Assembly (NCBI RefSeq): GCF_022513565.1 | Contig: NZ_JAKWBE010000011.1 | Span: 124,001 to 188,000, forward strand | Length of the DNA stretch: 64,000 bases | Reading direction: 5' to 3' | Source: Streptomyces gilvus | GTDB lineage: Bacteria; Actinomycetota; Actinomycetes; Streptomycetales; Streptomycetaceae | Part shown: positions 24,367 through 31,870 of the stretch, piece by piece | Layout of the letters: each line of letters begins with the position of its first letter | Numbering within the stretch: the stretch's first letter is position 1 | Position numbers and translations under genes: made by a program | Notes under the pieces: generated by a model | What the model saw: only the letters and a program-made list of their open reading frames with translations | Told to the model about the DNA's origin: nothing | The model's database searches: none

Positions 24367-24861
24367 ATGCACCCCGACCGCACCTCCAGCACGCGCTTCC
24401 CCGTACCCGTCGACGCCGCCCTGCGCGCCGCCGGCTGGCAACCCGGACGCTGGGACATAAAGCAGGCCGAGATCTGGGCCGACGCCCTGCGCGAGCACAC
24501 CTCGCCCGCCGGCCACCGGCACGCCGTCTTCCCCGCCGCCGTCGAGGCCTGGGCCGAGTTCGGCGGCCTGCACATCACCCCCACCGGACCCGGCCGCCAG
24601 ATCGCCCCCACCGCGATCCATCTCGACCCCCTGCACGGCCTGCACATGGCCCGCACCCTCGCCGACCTCGGCCGCGCCCTCGACCGCGAGGTCAGCCCCC
24701 TCGGCGCCGAGACCGACTCCGCCGCCCTCCTCGCCATCGACACCGAAGGCCGCGTCTACGCCCTCGACCACACCGGCGACTGGTACCTCGGCCCCGACAT
24801 CGACCAGGCCCTCGCCGCCCTCGTCGCGGGCACCGAACCGGCACGGCTCACGGCGGGCTGA
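24367..24861 (+). CDS. SUKH-3 family immunity protein
   Basis: A 164-residue protein. RFPVPVDAALRAAGWQPGRW, then FPAAVEAWAEFGGLHI and a C-terminal AIDTEGRVYALDHTGDWYLG, match the SUKH-3 family, which protects against nucleic-acid-attacking toxins. The ATG at 24367 has an AAGGG site; a GTG at 24332 in frame is a possible alternative. Directly downstream of the YwqJ deaminase, it is the expected partner. Confidence 0.85.
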   Translation: MHPDRTSSTRFPVPVDAALRAAGWQPGRWDIKQAEIWADALREHTSPAGHRHAVFPAAVEAWAEFGGLHITPTGPGRQIAPTAIHLDPLHGLHMARTLADLGRALDREVSPLGAETDSAALLAIDTEGRVYALDHTGDWYLGPDIDQALAALVAGTEPARLTAG

Positions 24862-24872
24862 CGAACAAACGA

Positions 24873-25120
24873 CCCACGCCGCCGAAACCCGACCGCCCGA
24901 CGCCTCACGACCCACGCCGCCGAAACCCGACCGCCCGACGCCTCACGACCCACGCCGCCGGCACCCGGACAGCCCCACGGCTCACAACCCACGCCGCCAG
25001 AATCCAGACAGCTCTACGGCTCACCGCGCGCCGAACGACGCAGGGCCCACGCCGACCGAATCCCGCGCGCCCACGGCCCACCGCGGACTGACCGGCGCGT
25101 GGCCTACGCCGCCGGAATCA
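24873..25120. repeat. Degenerating tandem repeat derived from the kinase 3' end
   Basis: The core CCCACGCCGCCGAAACCCG recurs with starts at 24873, 24911, 24949, 24988, 25046 and 25103. The spacing is 38, 38, 39, 58 and 57 bases. The last copy is the 3' end of the leftward histidine kinase gene, including its stop codon and the codons for IPAA. The farther copies are most alike, suggesting repeated duplication outward from the gene end. The repeats fill the whole gap between the convergent SUKH-3 and kinase genes. Confidence 0.9.
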
Positions 25121-26408
25121 CCGCCGACACCCGGAAACCCCCCGCGTCCGTCGGCCCCGACACGAACACCCCGCCCAGGCCGGTGACCCGCTCCTTCATC
25201 CCCACCAGCCCGTTCCCCCCGGAGGGCAGCCGGGCCGAGGACGCGGACGCGAGCTCGGGCGGGGGCTCGTTCTCCACCTGCATCGCGATCTCCGACACCC
25301 GGTGCGCCACCCGCACATACGTCTTCGCACCCGCCGCGTGCTTGTGGACGTTCGTCAACGCCTCCTGCACCACGCGGTACGCCGTCTGCTCGATCTCCGC
25401 CGCGTACGAGCGCACGTCCCCCTCGACCGACAGAGCCACCACCATCCCGGCCGCCGCCGACTGCCCGACCAACTCCTCCAGCTCCGACAGCCACGGCCCG
25501 TCACCCTCGTCGGCGACCCTCGACGCGGCCACCGCGGCAGCCATCCCGACCGCGGCCAGCGGAACCGGCTGCTGCGCCCGCCGCGCCCCCTCCCCGCTCC
25601 TGAGCACCCCGAGCATCTCCCGCAGCTCGGTCAGCGCCTGCCGCCCCATGTCCCCCACCAGCGCGGCGTTCTTCACGGCCTTCTCCGGGTCCTTGCGGGC
25701 GACGGCCTGCAACGCGGCCGCGTGCACCACCATCAGACTCACCCGGTGCGCGACGACGTCGTGCATCTCCCGCGCGATCCGCGTCCGCTCCTCGCCGCGC
25801 GCCCACTCCGCGCGCTCCTCGGCCCGCTCGGCGAGCAGCTGCAACTCGCGCTCCAGGCTGTCCGCCCGCTCCCGCAGACTCTCCATCAGCCGCCGCCGGG
25901 CCCCGACATACATCCCCAGCAGCAGCGGCGGCGCGGTCATCCCGATCGCCGTCGTGATCGACGCGAACGGCACGAACCAGTCACCCAGGTCCAGACCGCC
26001 GTGCGCCATGTCCTGCCGCACCCGCACGAACATCACGATCAGCATGCCGACCAGGGACATGCCGGCCAGCGAGGCGATGATGCGGCGCGGCAACTCGGAC
26101 GCGGCGAGCGTGTACAGGCCGACGATGCCCATCAGATAGCCCATCTGGGCGGGCGTGATGGCGATCGACACGAGGACGACGGCTATCGGCCACTGCCGGC
26201 GCACGAGCAACACGGAACCGGCCAGCACACCGAACACGATCCCGGCGGCCAGGGGGATCCCCGCGTCCCGCGCGAACCGGATCCCTTCGAACGCGCACTC
26301 CACCGCGGACGCGACAGCCAGCCCGACATCCAACGCGGCACTGCGCCACCTGGTCCACCACCACGGCCCTCCCCGGACCGTGGCATGGTCTTCCCCCGTC
26401 GTGGTCAT
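25104..26408 (-). CDS. Sensor histidine kinase, HisKA_3 (NarL-partner) type
   Basis: A 434-residue membrane kinase. Five or six N-terminal hydrophobic segments span residues 28-175, then a coiled linker (RRRLMESLRERADSLEREL). The HisKA_3 dimerisation domain has phospho-acceptor His in ARGEERTRIAREMHDVVAHR. An HATPase domain with N-box EALTNVHKHA and G-box GGNGLVGMKERV follows. Such kinases normally phosphorylate a NarL/LuxR-type regulator encoded next door. None is adjacent here, so it is an orphan in this window. Tandem repeats follow its stop. Confidence 0.93.
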   Translation of the reverse strand: MTTTGEDHATVRGGPWWWTRWRSAALDVGLAVASAVECAFEGIRFARDAGIPLAAGIVFGVLAGSVLLVRRQWPIAVVLVSIAITPAQMGYLMGIVGLYTLAASELPRRIIASLAGMSLVGMLIVMFVRVRQDMAHGGLDLGDWFVPFASITTAIGMTAPPLLLGMYVGARRRLMESLRERADSLERELQLLAERAEERAEWARGEERTRIAREMHDVVAHRVSLMVVHAAALQAVARKDPEKAVKNAALVGDMGRQALTELREMLGVLRSGEGARRAQQPVPLAAVGMAAAVAASRVADEGDGPWLSELEELVGQSAAAGMVVALSVEGDVRSYAAEIEQTAYRVVQEALTNVHKHAAGAKTYVRVAHRVSEIAMQVENEPPPELASASSARLPSGGNGLVGMKERVTGLGGVFVSGPTDAGGFRVSAVIPAA

Positions 26409-26572
26409 GCCTCCAGCCTACGGTCGTTCGTGGCCGGTTTTCCGGTGAGTTTCCGGGACTGGCCCACACCACACTCCGTGACCGATCACCTACCAAACCC
26501 CACTTTCCCTCGAACGGCTGATCCAGCCAGGGTTCGCCCCCGGAAGATCCCATTCCACCCGGACCGTGCGCC

Positions 26573-26971
26573 CATGACACATTCATGCGGCAAGTACGCC
26601 GACTTCGAGGAACTCAGGGAGCAGGCACTCGCCCTGCGACGCGAAGTCCTGAGCCGGCGCCAGATCCGTGACCGGCTCCACGTCGACAACAACGACCTCC
26701 TCAACCGCCTCCTGGAGGGCGAACCCCCTCCGGAACGGACGAAACGCCCGAACGAAGAACGACCTGAGGGACGAGGCGCGGGAACTCCGGCTCCAGGGCT
26801 GGACGCACGACCAGATCCAGGTGGAACTGGGGTGCTCGAAGAGTTCGGTCTCACTCTGGGTGCGGGACCTTCCCAGGCCGGAGCGCCGTGCTGCGGAGTG
26901 CCGACGAGTACCGTCGCGTGGAAGGCGCCTGGTACGGCATAGTAGGAGGCGCCGCTCGACGGGCTGACTGA
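26573..26971 (+). pseudogene. Decayed Streptomyces HTH-type gene (frameshift plus internal deletion)
   Basis: An N-terminal segment begins MTHSCGKYADFEELREQALA and runs to PPPERTKRPN in one frame. It continues without interruption of sense in another frame as KNDLRDEARELRLQGWTHDQ and GCSKSSVSLWVRDLP. The join near 26742-26750 looks like loss of two bases. After about 26890 the sequence jumps to DEYRRVEGAWYGIVGG, which resembles the extreme C-terminus of the same kind of protein, in a third frame ending at 26971. Intact Streptomyces relatives known to me are about twice as long, with a helix-turn-helix-like repeat at the start. The remnant lies 23 bases before a tRNA gene. Confidence 0.75.
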
Positions 26972-26994
26972 ATGTCCATTTCTGTCGAGTTTGT

Positions 26995-27069
26995 TCCCCC
27001 GTGGTGTAATTGGCAGCACTGTGGCTTTTGGTGCCATCTGTCCGGGTTCGAGTCCTGGCGGGGGAGCCA
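26995..27069 (+). tRNA. tRNA-Gln (anticodon UUG)
   Basis: The acceptor stem TCCCCCG (26995-27001) pairs with CGGGGGA (27059-27065). The anticodon stem GTGGC/GCCAT encloses loop TTTTGGT, giving anticodon TTG for CAA codons. The T arm carries GGTTCGAGTCC. CCA is encoded (27067-27069). CAA is a rare glutamine codon in a genome this GC-rich. Confidence 0.95.
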
Positions 27070-27188
27070 CGCTCGGTTCGGGTCCTGACCGGCGTCAGCG
27101 CCGTCGGGACCCGCTCTCATGTCACCCGTGAAACGCCCCGGTATCCTGCGGATGTCCCCACCCGTCCCAAAAGCCGAAGGGCAACCCC

Positions 27189-28637
27189 GTGAGCGCCATT
27201 CGCCCGGCAGCCGTCGTCGTTCTCGCAGCGGGTGAGGGCACCCGTATGAAGTCGGCCACACCGAAGGTCCTGCACGAGATCTGTGGCCGCAGTCTGGTGG
27301 GCCATGTCCTCGCCGCCGCGCGCGAGTTGGACCCCGAGAATCTCGTCGTCGTGGTCGGGCACGCGAGGGAGGCGGTCGCGGCCCACCTCGCCGAGACCGA
27401 TCCGGCCGCCCGCACCGCCGTGCAGGAGGAGCAGAACGGCACCGGGCACGCCGTACGGATCGCCCTGGAGGGGCTCGGCGGGTCGGTCGAGGGGACCGTC
27501 GTCGTCGTGTGCGGTGACACCCCGCTGCTGACCGGCGAGACGCTGACGCGGCTGGCCGCCACCCATGCCTCCGACGGCAACGCCGTCACCGTGCTGACCG
27601 CCGAGGTCCCTGACGCCACCGGGTACGGGCGGATCATCCGGGACGAGGCCACCGGCGCCGTCACCGCGATCGTCGAGCACAAGGACGCCACGGAGGTCCA
27701 GCGGCGCATCCGCGAGGTCAACTCCGGCGTGTTCGCGTTCGACGGGCAGCTTCTCGCCGAGGCGCTGAAGAAGGTGCGGACGGACAACAGCCAGGGCGAG
27801 GAGTACCTGACGGACGTCCTCGGGATCCTGCGCGAGGCGGGGCACCGGGTCGGGGCCTCGCCGGCCGGCGACCACCGGGAGATCGCCGGGATCAACAACC
27901 GGGTGCAGCTGAGCGAGGCGCGGCGGATCCTCAACGACCGCCTGCTGACGCGGGCGATGCTGGACGGGGTCACGGTGATCGACCCGGCGACGACCTGGGT
28001 CGACGTCACGGTGACGTTCGAGCGGGACGCGGTCGTGCATCCGGGCACGCAGCTGCACGGCTCCACGCACATCGGCGAGGGCGCGGAGGTCGGGCCCAAC
28101 TGCCGGCTGACGGACACGAGGGTCGGTGCCGGCGCCCGGGTCGACAACGCGGTGGCCGACGGCGCGGAGGTGGGACCGGAGGCGAAGGTGGGTCCGTACG
28201 CCTATCTGCGTCCGGGCACGCGTCTCGGCGCGAAGGGCAAGATCGGCACGTACGTCGAGACCAAGAACTCCTCGATCGGCGAGGGGACGAAGATCCCGCA
28301 TCTGTCGTACGTGGGGGACGCGACGATCGGCGAGTACACGAACATCGGTGCCGCCAGCGTGTTCGTCAACTACGACGGACAGGAGAAGCACCACACCACG
28401 GTGGGGTCGCACTGCCGTACCGGCTCCGACAATATGTTTGTGGCTCCTGTCACGGTCGGGGACGGTGCGTACACCGCTGCCGGGTCCGTGATCACCAAGG
28501 ACGTTCCGCCCGGTTCGCTGGCCGTGGCCCGTGGTCAGCAGCGGAATATCGAGGGTTGGGTGGCGCGCAAGCGTCCGGGGAGCGCGGCGGCGAGGGCGGC
28601 GGAGGCGGCCGCTCGCCGGGAGGAAGGCGAAGGCTGA
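27189..28637 (+). CDS. glmU: Bifunctional UDP-GlcNAc pyrophosphorylase / glucosamine-1-phosphate acetyltransferase GlmU
   Basis: A 482-residue enzyme with a GTG start. The N-terminal uridylyltransferase has VVLAAGEGTRMKSATPKVLH, and the PLLTGETL and NSGVFAF segments. From about residue 255 a left-handed beta-helix holds hexapeptide repeats and the acetyltransferase site (GPYAYLRPGTRLGAKGKIGT, ETKNSSIGEGTKIPHLSYVG, NYDGQEKHHTTVG). It makes UDP-N-acetylglucosamine for peptidoglycan and teichoic acids. A 30-residue Ala/Glu/Arg tail extends the C-terminus, as usual in actinobacteria. It is followed by prs after 87 bases, probably in one operon. Confidence 0.98.
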   Translation: MSAIRPAAVVVLAAGEGTRMKSATPKVLHEICGRSLVGHVLAAARELDPENLVVVVGHAREAVAAHLAETDPAARTAVQEEQNGTGHAVRIALEGLGGSVEGTVVVVCGDTPLLTGETLTRLAATHASDGNAVTVLTAEVPDATGYGRIIRDEATGAVTAIVEHKDATEVQRRIREVNSGVFAFDGQLLAEALKKVRTDNSQGEEYLTDVLGILREAGHRVGASPAGDHREIAGINNRVQLSEARRILNDRLLTRAMLDGVTVIDPATTWVDVTVTFERDAVVHPGTQLHGSTHIGEGAEVGPNCRLTDTRVGAGARVDNAVADGAEVGPEAKVGPYAYLRPGTRLGAKGKIGTYVETKNSSIGEGTKIPHLSYVGDATIGEYTNIGAASVFVNYDGQEKHHTTVGSHCRTGSDNMFVAPVTVGDGAYTAAGSVITKDVPPGSLAVARGQQRNIEGWVARKRPGSAAARAAEAAARREEGEG

Positions 28638-28724
28638 CCGGAATCGGTCGGGTCAGACACGGCGTACCGTGATAAGTGCACATCCGCACCCCACCTGCTG
28701 AGACACCTCTGAGGAGACAGTGCT

Positions 28725-29699
28725 GTGACCGGGATCAAGACGACCGGCGAGAAGAAGATGATGTTCTTCTCCGGCCGCGCCCACCCCGAGCTTGCCGAGG
28801 AGGTCGCCCAGCAGCTGGGTGTCGGGGTCGTCCCGACGAAGGCCTTCGACTTCGCCAATGGCGAGATCTACGTCCGTTACCAGGAGTCGGCACGTGGTGC
28901 GGACTGCTTCCTGATCCAGAGCCACACGGCTCCGATCAACAAGTGGATCATGGAGCAGCTGATCATGATCGACGCGTTGAAGCGGGCTTCGGCGCGGTCG
29001 ATCACGGTGATCGTGCCGTTCTACGGCTATGCGCGTCAGGACAAGAAGCACCGTGGCCGTGAGCCGATCTCGGCGCGGCTGGTCGCGGACCTGATGAAGA
29101 CGGCGGGTGCGGACCGGATCCTGACGGTCGATCTGCACACGGACCAGATCCAGGGCTTCTTCGACGGTCCGGTGGACCATCTCTTCGCGCTTCCGCTGCT
29201 GGCGGACTACGTGGGGACGAAGGTCGACAAGGACAAGCTGACGGTGGTGTCCCCGGACGCGGGCCGGGTGCGGGTGGCGGACCGTTGGTGCGACCGGCTG
29301 GGCGCGCCGCTGGCGATCGTGCACAAGCGCCGGGACAAGGACGTGGCGAACCAGGTCACCGTGCACGAGGTGGTCGGTGAGGTCGAGGGCCGCGTGTGCG
29401 TGCTGGTGGACGACATGATCGACACCGGTGGGACGATCTGTGCCGCGGCGGACGCGTTGTTCGCGCACGGCGCGGAGGACGTCATCGTGACGGCGACGCA
29501 CGGTGTGCTGTCGGGTCCGGCGGCGGACCGGCTGAAGAACTCCAAGGTGAGCGAGTTCGTGTTCACGAACACGCTGCCGACGCCGAGCGAGCTGGAGCTG
29601 GACAAGATCACGGTGCTGTCGATCGCGCCGACGATCGCGAGCGCGGTGCGTGAGGTGTTCGAGGACGGTTCGGTGACGAGCCTGTTCGACGAGCAGTAG
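28725..29699 (+). CDS. prs: Ribose-phosphate pyrophosphokinase (PRPP synthetase)
   Basis: A 324-residue enzyme with a GTG start and GAGGAGAC ribosome-binding site. Family motifs are complete: MMFFSGRAHPELAEEVAQQL at the start, the flexible loop YGYARQDKKHRGREPISARL, ADRILTVDLHTDQIQGFFDG, and the PRPP-binding loop VLVDDMIDTGGTI. It makes PRPP from ribose 5-phosphate and ATP for purine, pyrimidine, His and Trp synthesis. It lies in the conserved glmU-prs-rplY-pth order. Confidence 0.98.
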   Translation: MTGIKTTGEKKMMFFSGRAHPELAEEVAQQLGVGVVPTKAFDFANGEIYVRYQESARGADCFLIQSHTAPINKWIMEQLIMIDALKRASARSITVIVPFYGYARQDKKHRGREPISARLVADLMKTAGADRILTVDLHTDQIQGFFDGPVDHLFALPLLADYVGTKVDKDKLTVVSPDAGRVRVADRWCDRLGAPLAIVHKRRDKDVANQVTVHEVVGEVEGRVCVLVDDMIDTGGTICAAADALFAHGAEDVIVTATHGVLSGPAADRLKNSKVSEFVFTNTLPTPSELELDKITVLSIAPTIASAVREVFEDGSVTSLFDEQ

Positions 29700-29734
29700 G
29701 CCCGTCTCCCTCCGGGAGTGATCGATTTTTCCGC

Positions 29735-29782
29735 GGCCTCCCTCGCCGAGTAGACTGCCCCAGTTGCTCGGCGAGGGAGGCC
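29735..29782 (+). promoter_or_regulatory. Long leader hairpin with embedded -10-like box, upstream of rplY
   Basis: Perfect 16-base arms GGCCTCCCTCGCCGAG and CTCGGCGAGGGAGGCC enclose a 16-base loop. The loop begins with TAGACT, a good -10 hexamer, with TTTCCG about 17 bases upstream as a poor -35. The DNA may be the prs terminator, or a promoter for rplY whose start lies in the hairpin. A stretch GTTTCTTTCG follows. The two roles cannot be separated by eye. Confidence 0.6.
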
Positions 29783-29889
29783 GTTCCCGTTTCTTTCGGG
29801 GCTCGGCTGTCCGTTATCGACGCGCTCTTCGTAGCAGGCCGTTCGTGGCCGGGTGACCCCGTCCGTTTCTACCTCTACGAGGAGTGATC

Positions 29890-30483
29890 ATGTCCGAGGT
29901 GAAGCTCGTCGCCCAGACGCGCACCGAGTTCGGCAAGGGTGCCGCCCGTCGTATCCGTCGTGACAGCAAGGTTCCCGGTGTGCTGTACGGCCACGGCGTG
30001 GACCCGCTGCACCTGACGCTTCCGGGCCACGACCTGCTGCTGGCGCTGCGTACGCCGAACGTCCTGATCTCTCTGGACATCGAGGGCCGCACCGAGCTGG
30101 CGATCCCGAAGGCCGTGCAGCGCGACGCGATCAAGGGCTTCCTGGAGCACGTCGACCTGCTGCTGGTCAAGCGCGGCGAGAAGGTCACGGTCGAGGTCCC
30201 CGTCCACACCGAGGGCGAGCTGGCCCCGGGCGCCTACCTGCTGGAGCACGTGCTGAACGCGCTGCCGGTCGAGGCCGAGGCCACCCACATCCCCGAGTCC
30301 GTCAGCGTCTCGATCGAGGGCCTGGAGGCCGGTGCCTCCATCCTCGCCAAGGACATCACGCTGCCGAACGGCACCACGCTGGCCGTCGAGGAGGACGCGG
30401 TCGTGCTGCAGGTCCTGGCCGCGCAGGCGGAGGAGTCGGCGGGCGAGGAGTCCGAGGGCGACGAGGCCGTCGCCGAGGCCTGA
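29890..30483 (+). CDS. rplY: 50S ribosomal protein L25, long CTC form
   Basis: A 197-residue protein. The N-terminal L25 domain binds 5S rRNA (KLVAQTRTEFGKGAARRIRR, VPGVLYGHGVDPLHL), followed by the CTC-type beta domain to about residue 180. An acidic Glu/Ala tail ends the protein. In many bacteria this long form is a general-stress protein. The ATG at 29890 is chosen over a GTG two codons earlier because GAGGAG sits five bases before it. Confidence 0.97.
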   Translation: MSEVKLVAQTRTEFGKGAARRIRRDSKVPGVLYGHGVDPLHLTLPGHDLLLALRTPNVLISLDIEGRTELAIPKAVQRDAIKGFLEHVDLLLVKRGEKVTVEVPVHTEGELAPGAYLLEHVLNALPVEAEATHIPESVSVSIEGLEAGASILAKDITLPNGTTLAVEEDAVVLQVLAAQAEESAGEESEGDEAVAEA

Positions 30484-30504
30484 GCCTGACGCTCACTTTT
30501 CTGT

Positions 30505-30535
30505 CAGCCGCTGTTCCCTCAGGGGGCAGCGGCTG
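30505..30535 (+). promoter_or_regulatory. Hairpin between rplY and pth
   Basis: Nine-base perfect arms CAGCCGCTG and CAGCGGCTG with a 13-base loop end nine bases before the GAGGAG site of pth. It may terminate part of the rplY transcript or tune pth translation. Confidence 0.6.
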
Positions 30536-30552
30536 GCGTGTATCGAGGAGAC

Positions 30553-31155
30553 ATGGACGTGACGACCGACGCCAATGGCCCCTGGCTGATCGTGGGCCTC
30601 GGGAACCCCGGGCCCGAGTACGCCATGAACCGGCACAACGTGGGCTTCATGGTGGCCGATCTGCTGGCCGAGCGGATCGGGGGGAGGTTCAAGCGGGCCG
30701 GGAAGGCCCAGGCGCAGGTCGTGGAGGGGCGGATCGGTCCGGTGGGTCCGGCGAACCGGCGGGTGATCCTCGCCAAGCCGATGTCGTACATGAACCTCTC
30801 GGGTGGGCCGGTGAACGCCCTGAAGGACTTCTACAAGGTGCCGGTCGCGGGCATCGTGGCGGTGCACGACGAACTGGACATCGACTACGGGACGCTGCGG
30901 CTGAAGCTGGGCGGCGGGGACAACGGGCACAACGGGCTGAAGTCGATGACGAAGGCGTTCGGCGCGGACTATCACCGGGTGCGGTTCGGGATCGGCCGGC
31001 CGCCGGGGCGGATGCAGGTCGCGGACTTCGTGCTGAAGGACTTCTCCTCGGCGGAGCGCAAGGAGCTGGACTACTTCGTGGACCGGGCGGCGGACGCGGT
31101 GGAGTGTCTGGTGGTGGAGGGGCTGGAGCGGGCGCAGAGCGCGTACAACTCCTGA
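30553..31155 (+). CDS. pth: Peptidyl-tRNA hydrolase
   Basis: A 200-residue enzyme. [20 protein letters not shown] carries the catalytic His and substrate-binding Asn, [11 protein letters not shown] is the second motif, and [19 protein letters not shown] carries the catalytic-site Asp. [11 protein letters not shown] is also present. It frees tRNA from prematurely released peptides. The ATG at 30553 follows GAGGAG directly; an upstream in-frame GTG lacks a site. The last codons plus stop are copied 39 bases downstream. Confidence 0.97.
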   Translation: MDVTTDANGPWLIVGLGNPGPEYAMNRHNVGFMVADLLAERIGGRFKRAGKAQAQVVEGRIGPVGPANRRVILAKPMSYMNLSGGPVNALKDFYKVPVAGIVAVHDELDIDYGTLRLKLGGGDNGHNGLKSMTKAFGADYHRVRFGIGRPPGRMQVADFVLKDFSSAERKELDYFVDRAADAVECLVVEGLERAQSAYNS

Positions 31156-31194
31156 GCCGCGCGGCTTCTGGGCATGGAGCCGTACAACTCCTGA
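31142..31194. repeat. 14-bp direct repeat duplicating the pth stop region
   Basis: CGTACAACTCCTGA, the last codons and stop of pth (31142-31155), recurs exactly at 31181-31194. The 39-base offset keeps frame, so read-through would end in the same Tyr-Asn-Ser-stop. Confidence 0.9.
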
Positions 31195-31236
31195 CATGTC
31201 CCCCCGCGGGTTTGACTGACCGTCGGGGTATGGCCA

Positions 31237-31734
31237 ATGATCCCCGCCATGCCCGCAGCCAGCGCCACCCGTCAGGCCTCCGTCACCGCCCTGCGGTTCG
31301 GGCGGCTGGCGACGATGGGCACGGTCGCCGTGCTGATCCTGGTCGCCGGGGTGTGGGCCTCGTGGCGGACCGCCCCGTACGTGATGCTGACCAAGGGGCG
31401 GGAGCACGGCACGGTCACGGTGACGACGTGCGGTGCGGACACCTGCACCGGTCCGTACACGCCGGCCGTGCAGGGGGCGGCCCGGCGGCAGGTGGTGATC
31501 GACAGGTCGGTCGCGGTGAGGAAGGGCCGGAGTTACGCGGTCGTCGTGCTGCCGGGGAGCGACGAGGTGGTGCGGTCGGGGCCGGGCGGGGTGCTGTACG
31601 CGTGGGTCCCGCTGGGCGGGGCGCTGTTGCTGGCGTCGGTGGTCGTGGCCGGCGGGCTGCGGCGGACGCGGGCGGCGTGGCTGCTGGCGGTGTCGGGGAT
31701 CGCGCTGCTGACCGCGGCGTTCGTGACGGTTTGA
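31237..31734 (+). CDS. Hypothetical membrane protein
   Basis: A 165-residue protein of unrecognised family. One transmembrane segment lies near residues 24-42 (LATMGTVAVLILVAGVWASW) and two near the C-terminus (WVPLGGALLLASVVVAGG, WLLAVSGIALLTAAFVTV). The roughly 70-residue loop between has two cysteines (TTCGADTCTG) and is probably extracytoplasmic with a disulfide. An internal ATG at 31249 is an alternative start. Function is unknown. Confidence 0.75.
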   Translation: MIPAMPAASATRQASVTALRFGRLATMGTVAVLILVAGVWASWRTAPYVMLTKGREHGTVTVTTCGADTCTGPYTPAVQGAARRQVVIDRSVAVRKGRSYAVVVLPGSDEVVRSGPGGVLYAWVPLGGALLLASVVVAGGLRRTRAAWLLAVSGIALLTAAFVTV

Positions 31735-31870
31735 CATCTCTCGCCGCTCTCCACGTCTGTGGAGGACCTGAGCGTTGTCTGTTCGTGATTGACCTTGAGT
31801 CAGTCGGGGCTGGATGCTGAGCCGCCCCCTCCACATCTTCCCGTCCGTAACTCGAAGATGGACTCGCCCC

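Noticed and set aside
24873-25120. CRISPR-like appearance of regularly spaced repeats
   Set aside because: The repeats are contiguous copies without unique spacers, there are no cas genes, and the unit derives from the kinase 3' end.
26573-27069. Integrated mobile element at tRNA-Gln
   Set aside because: No integrase, excisionase or duplicated tRNA 3' end was found near it; only the decayed gene is present.
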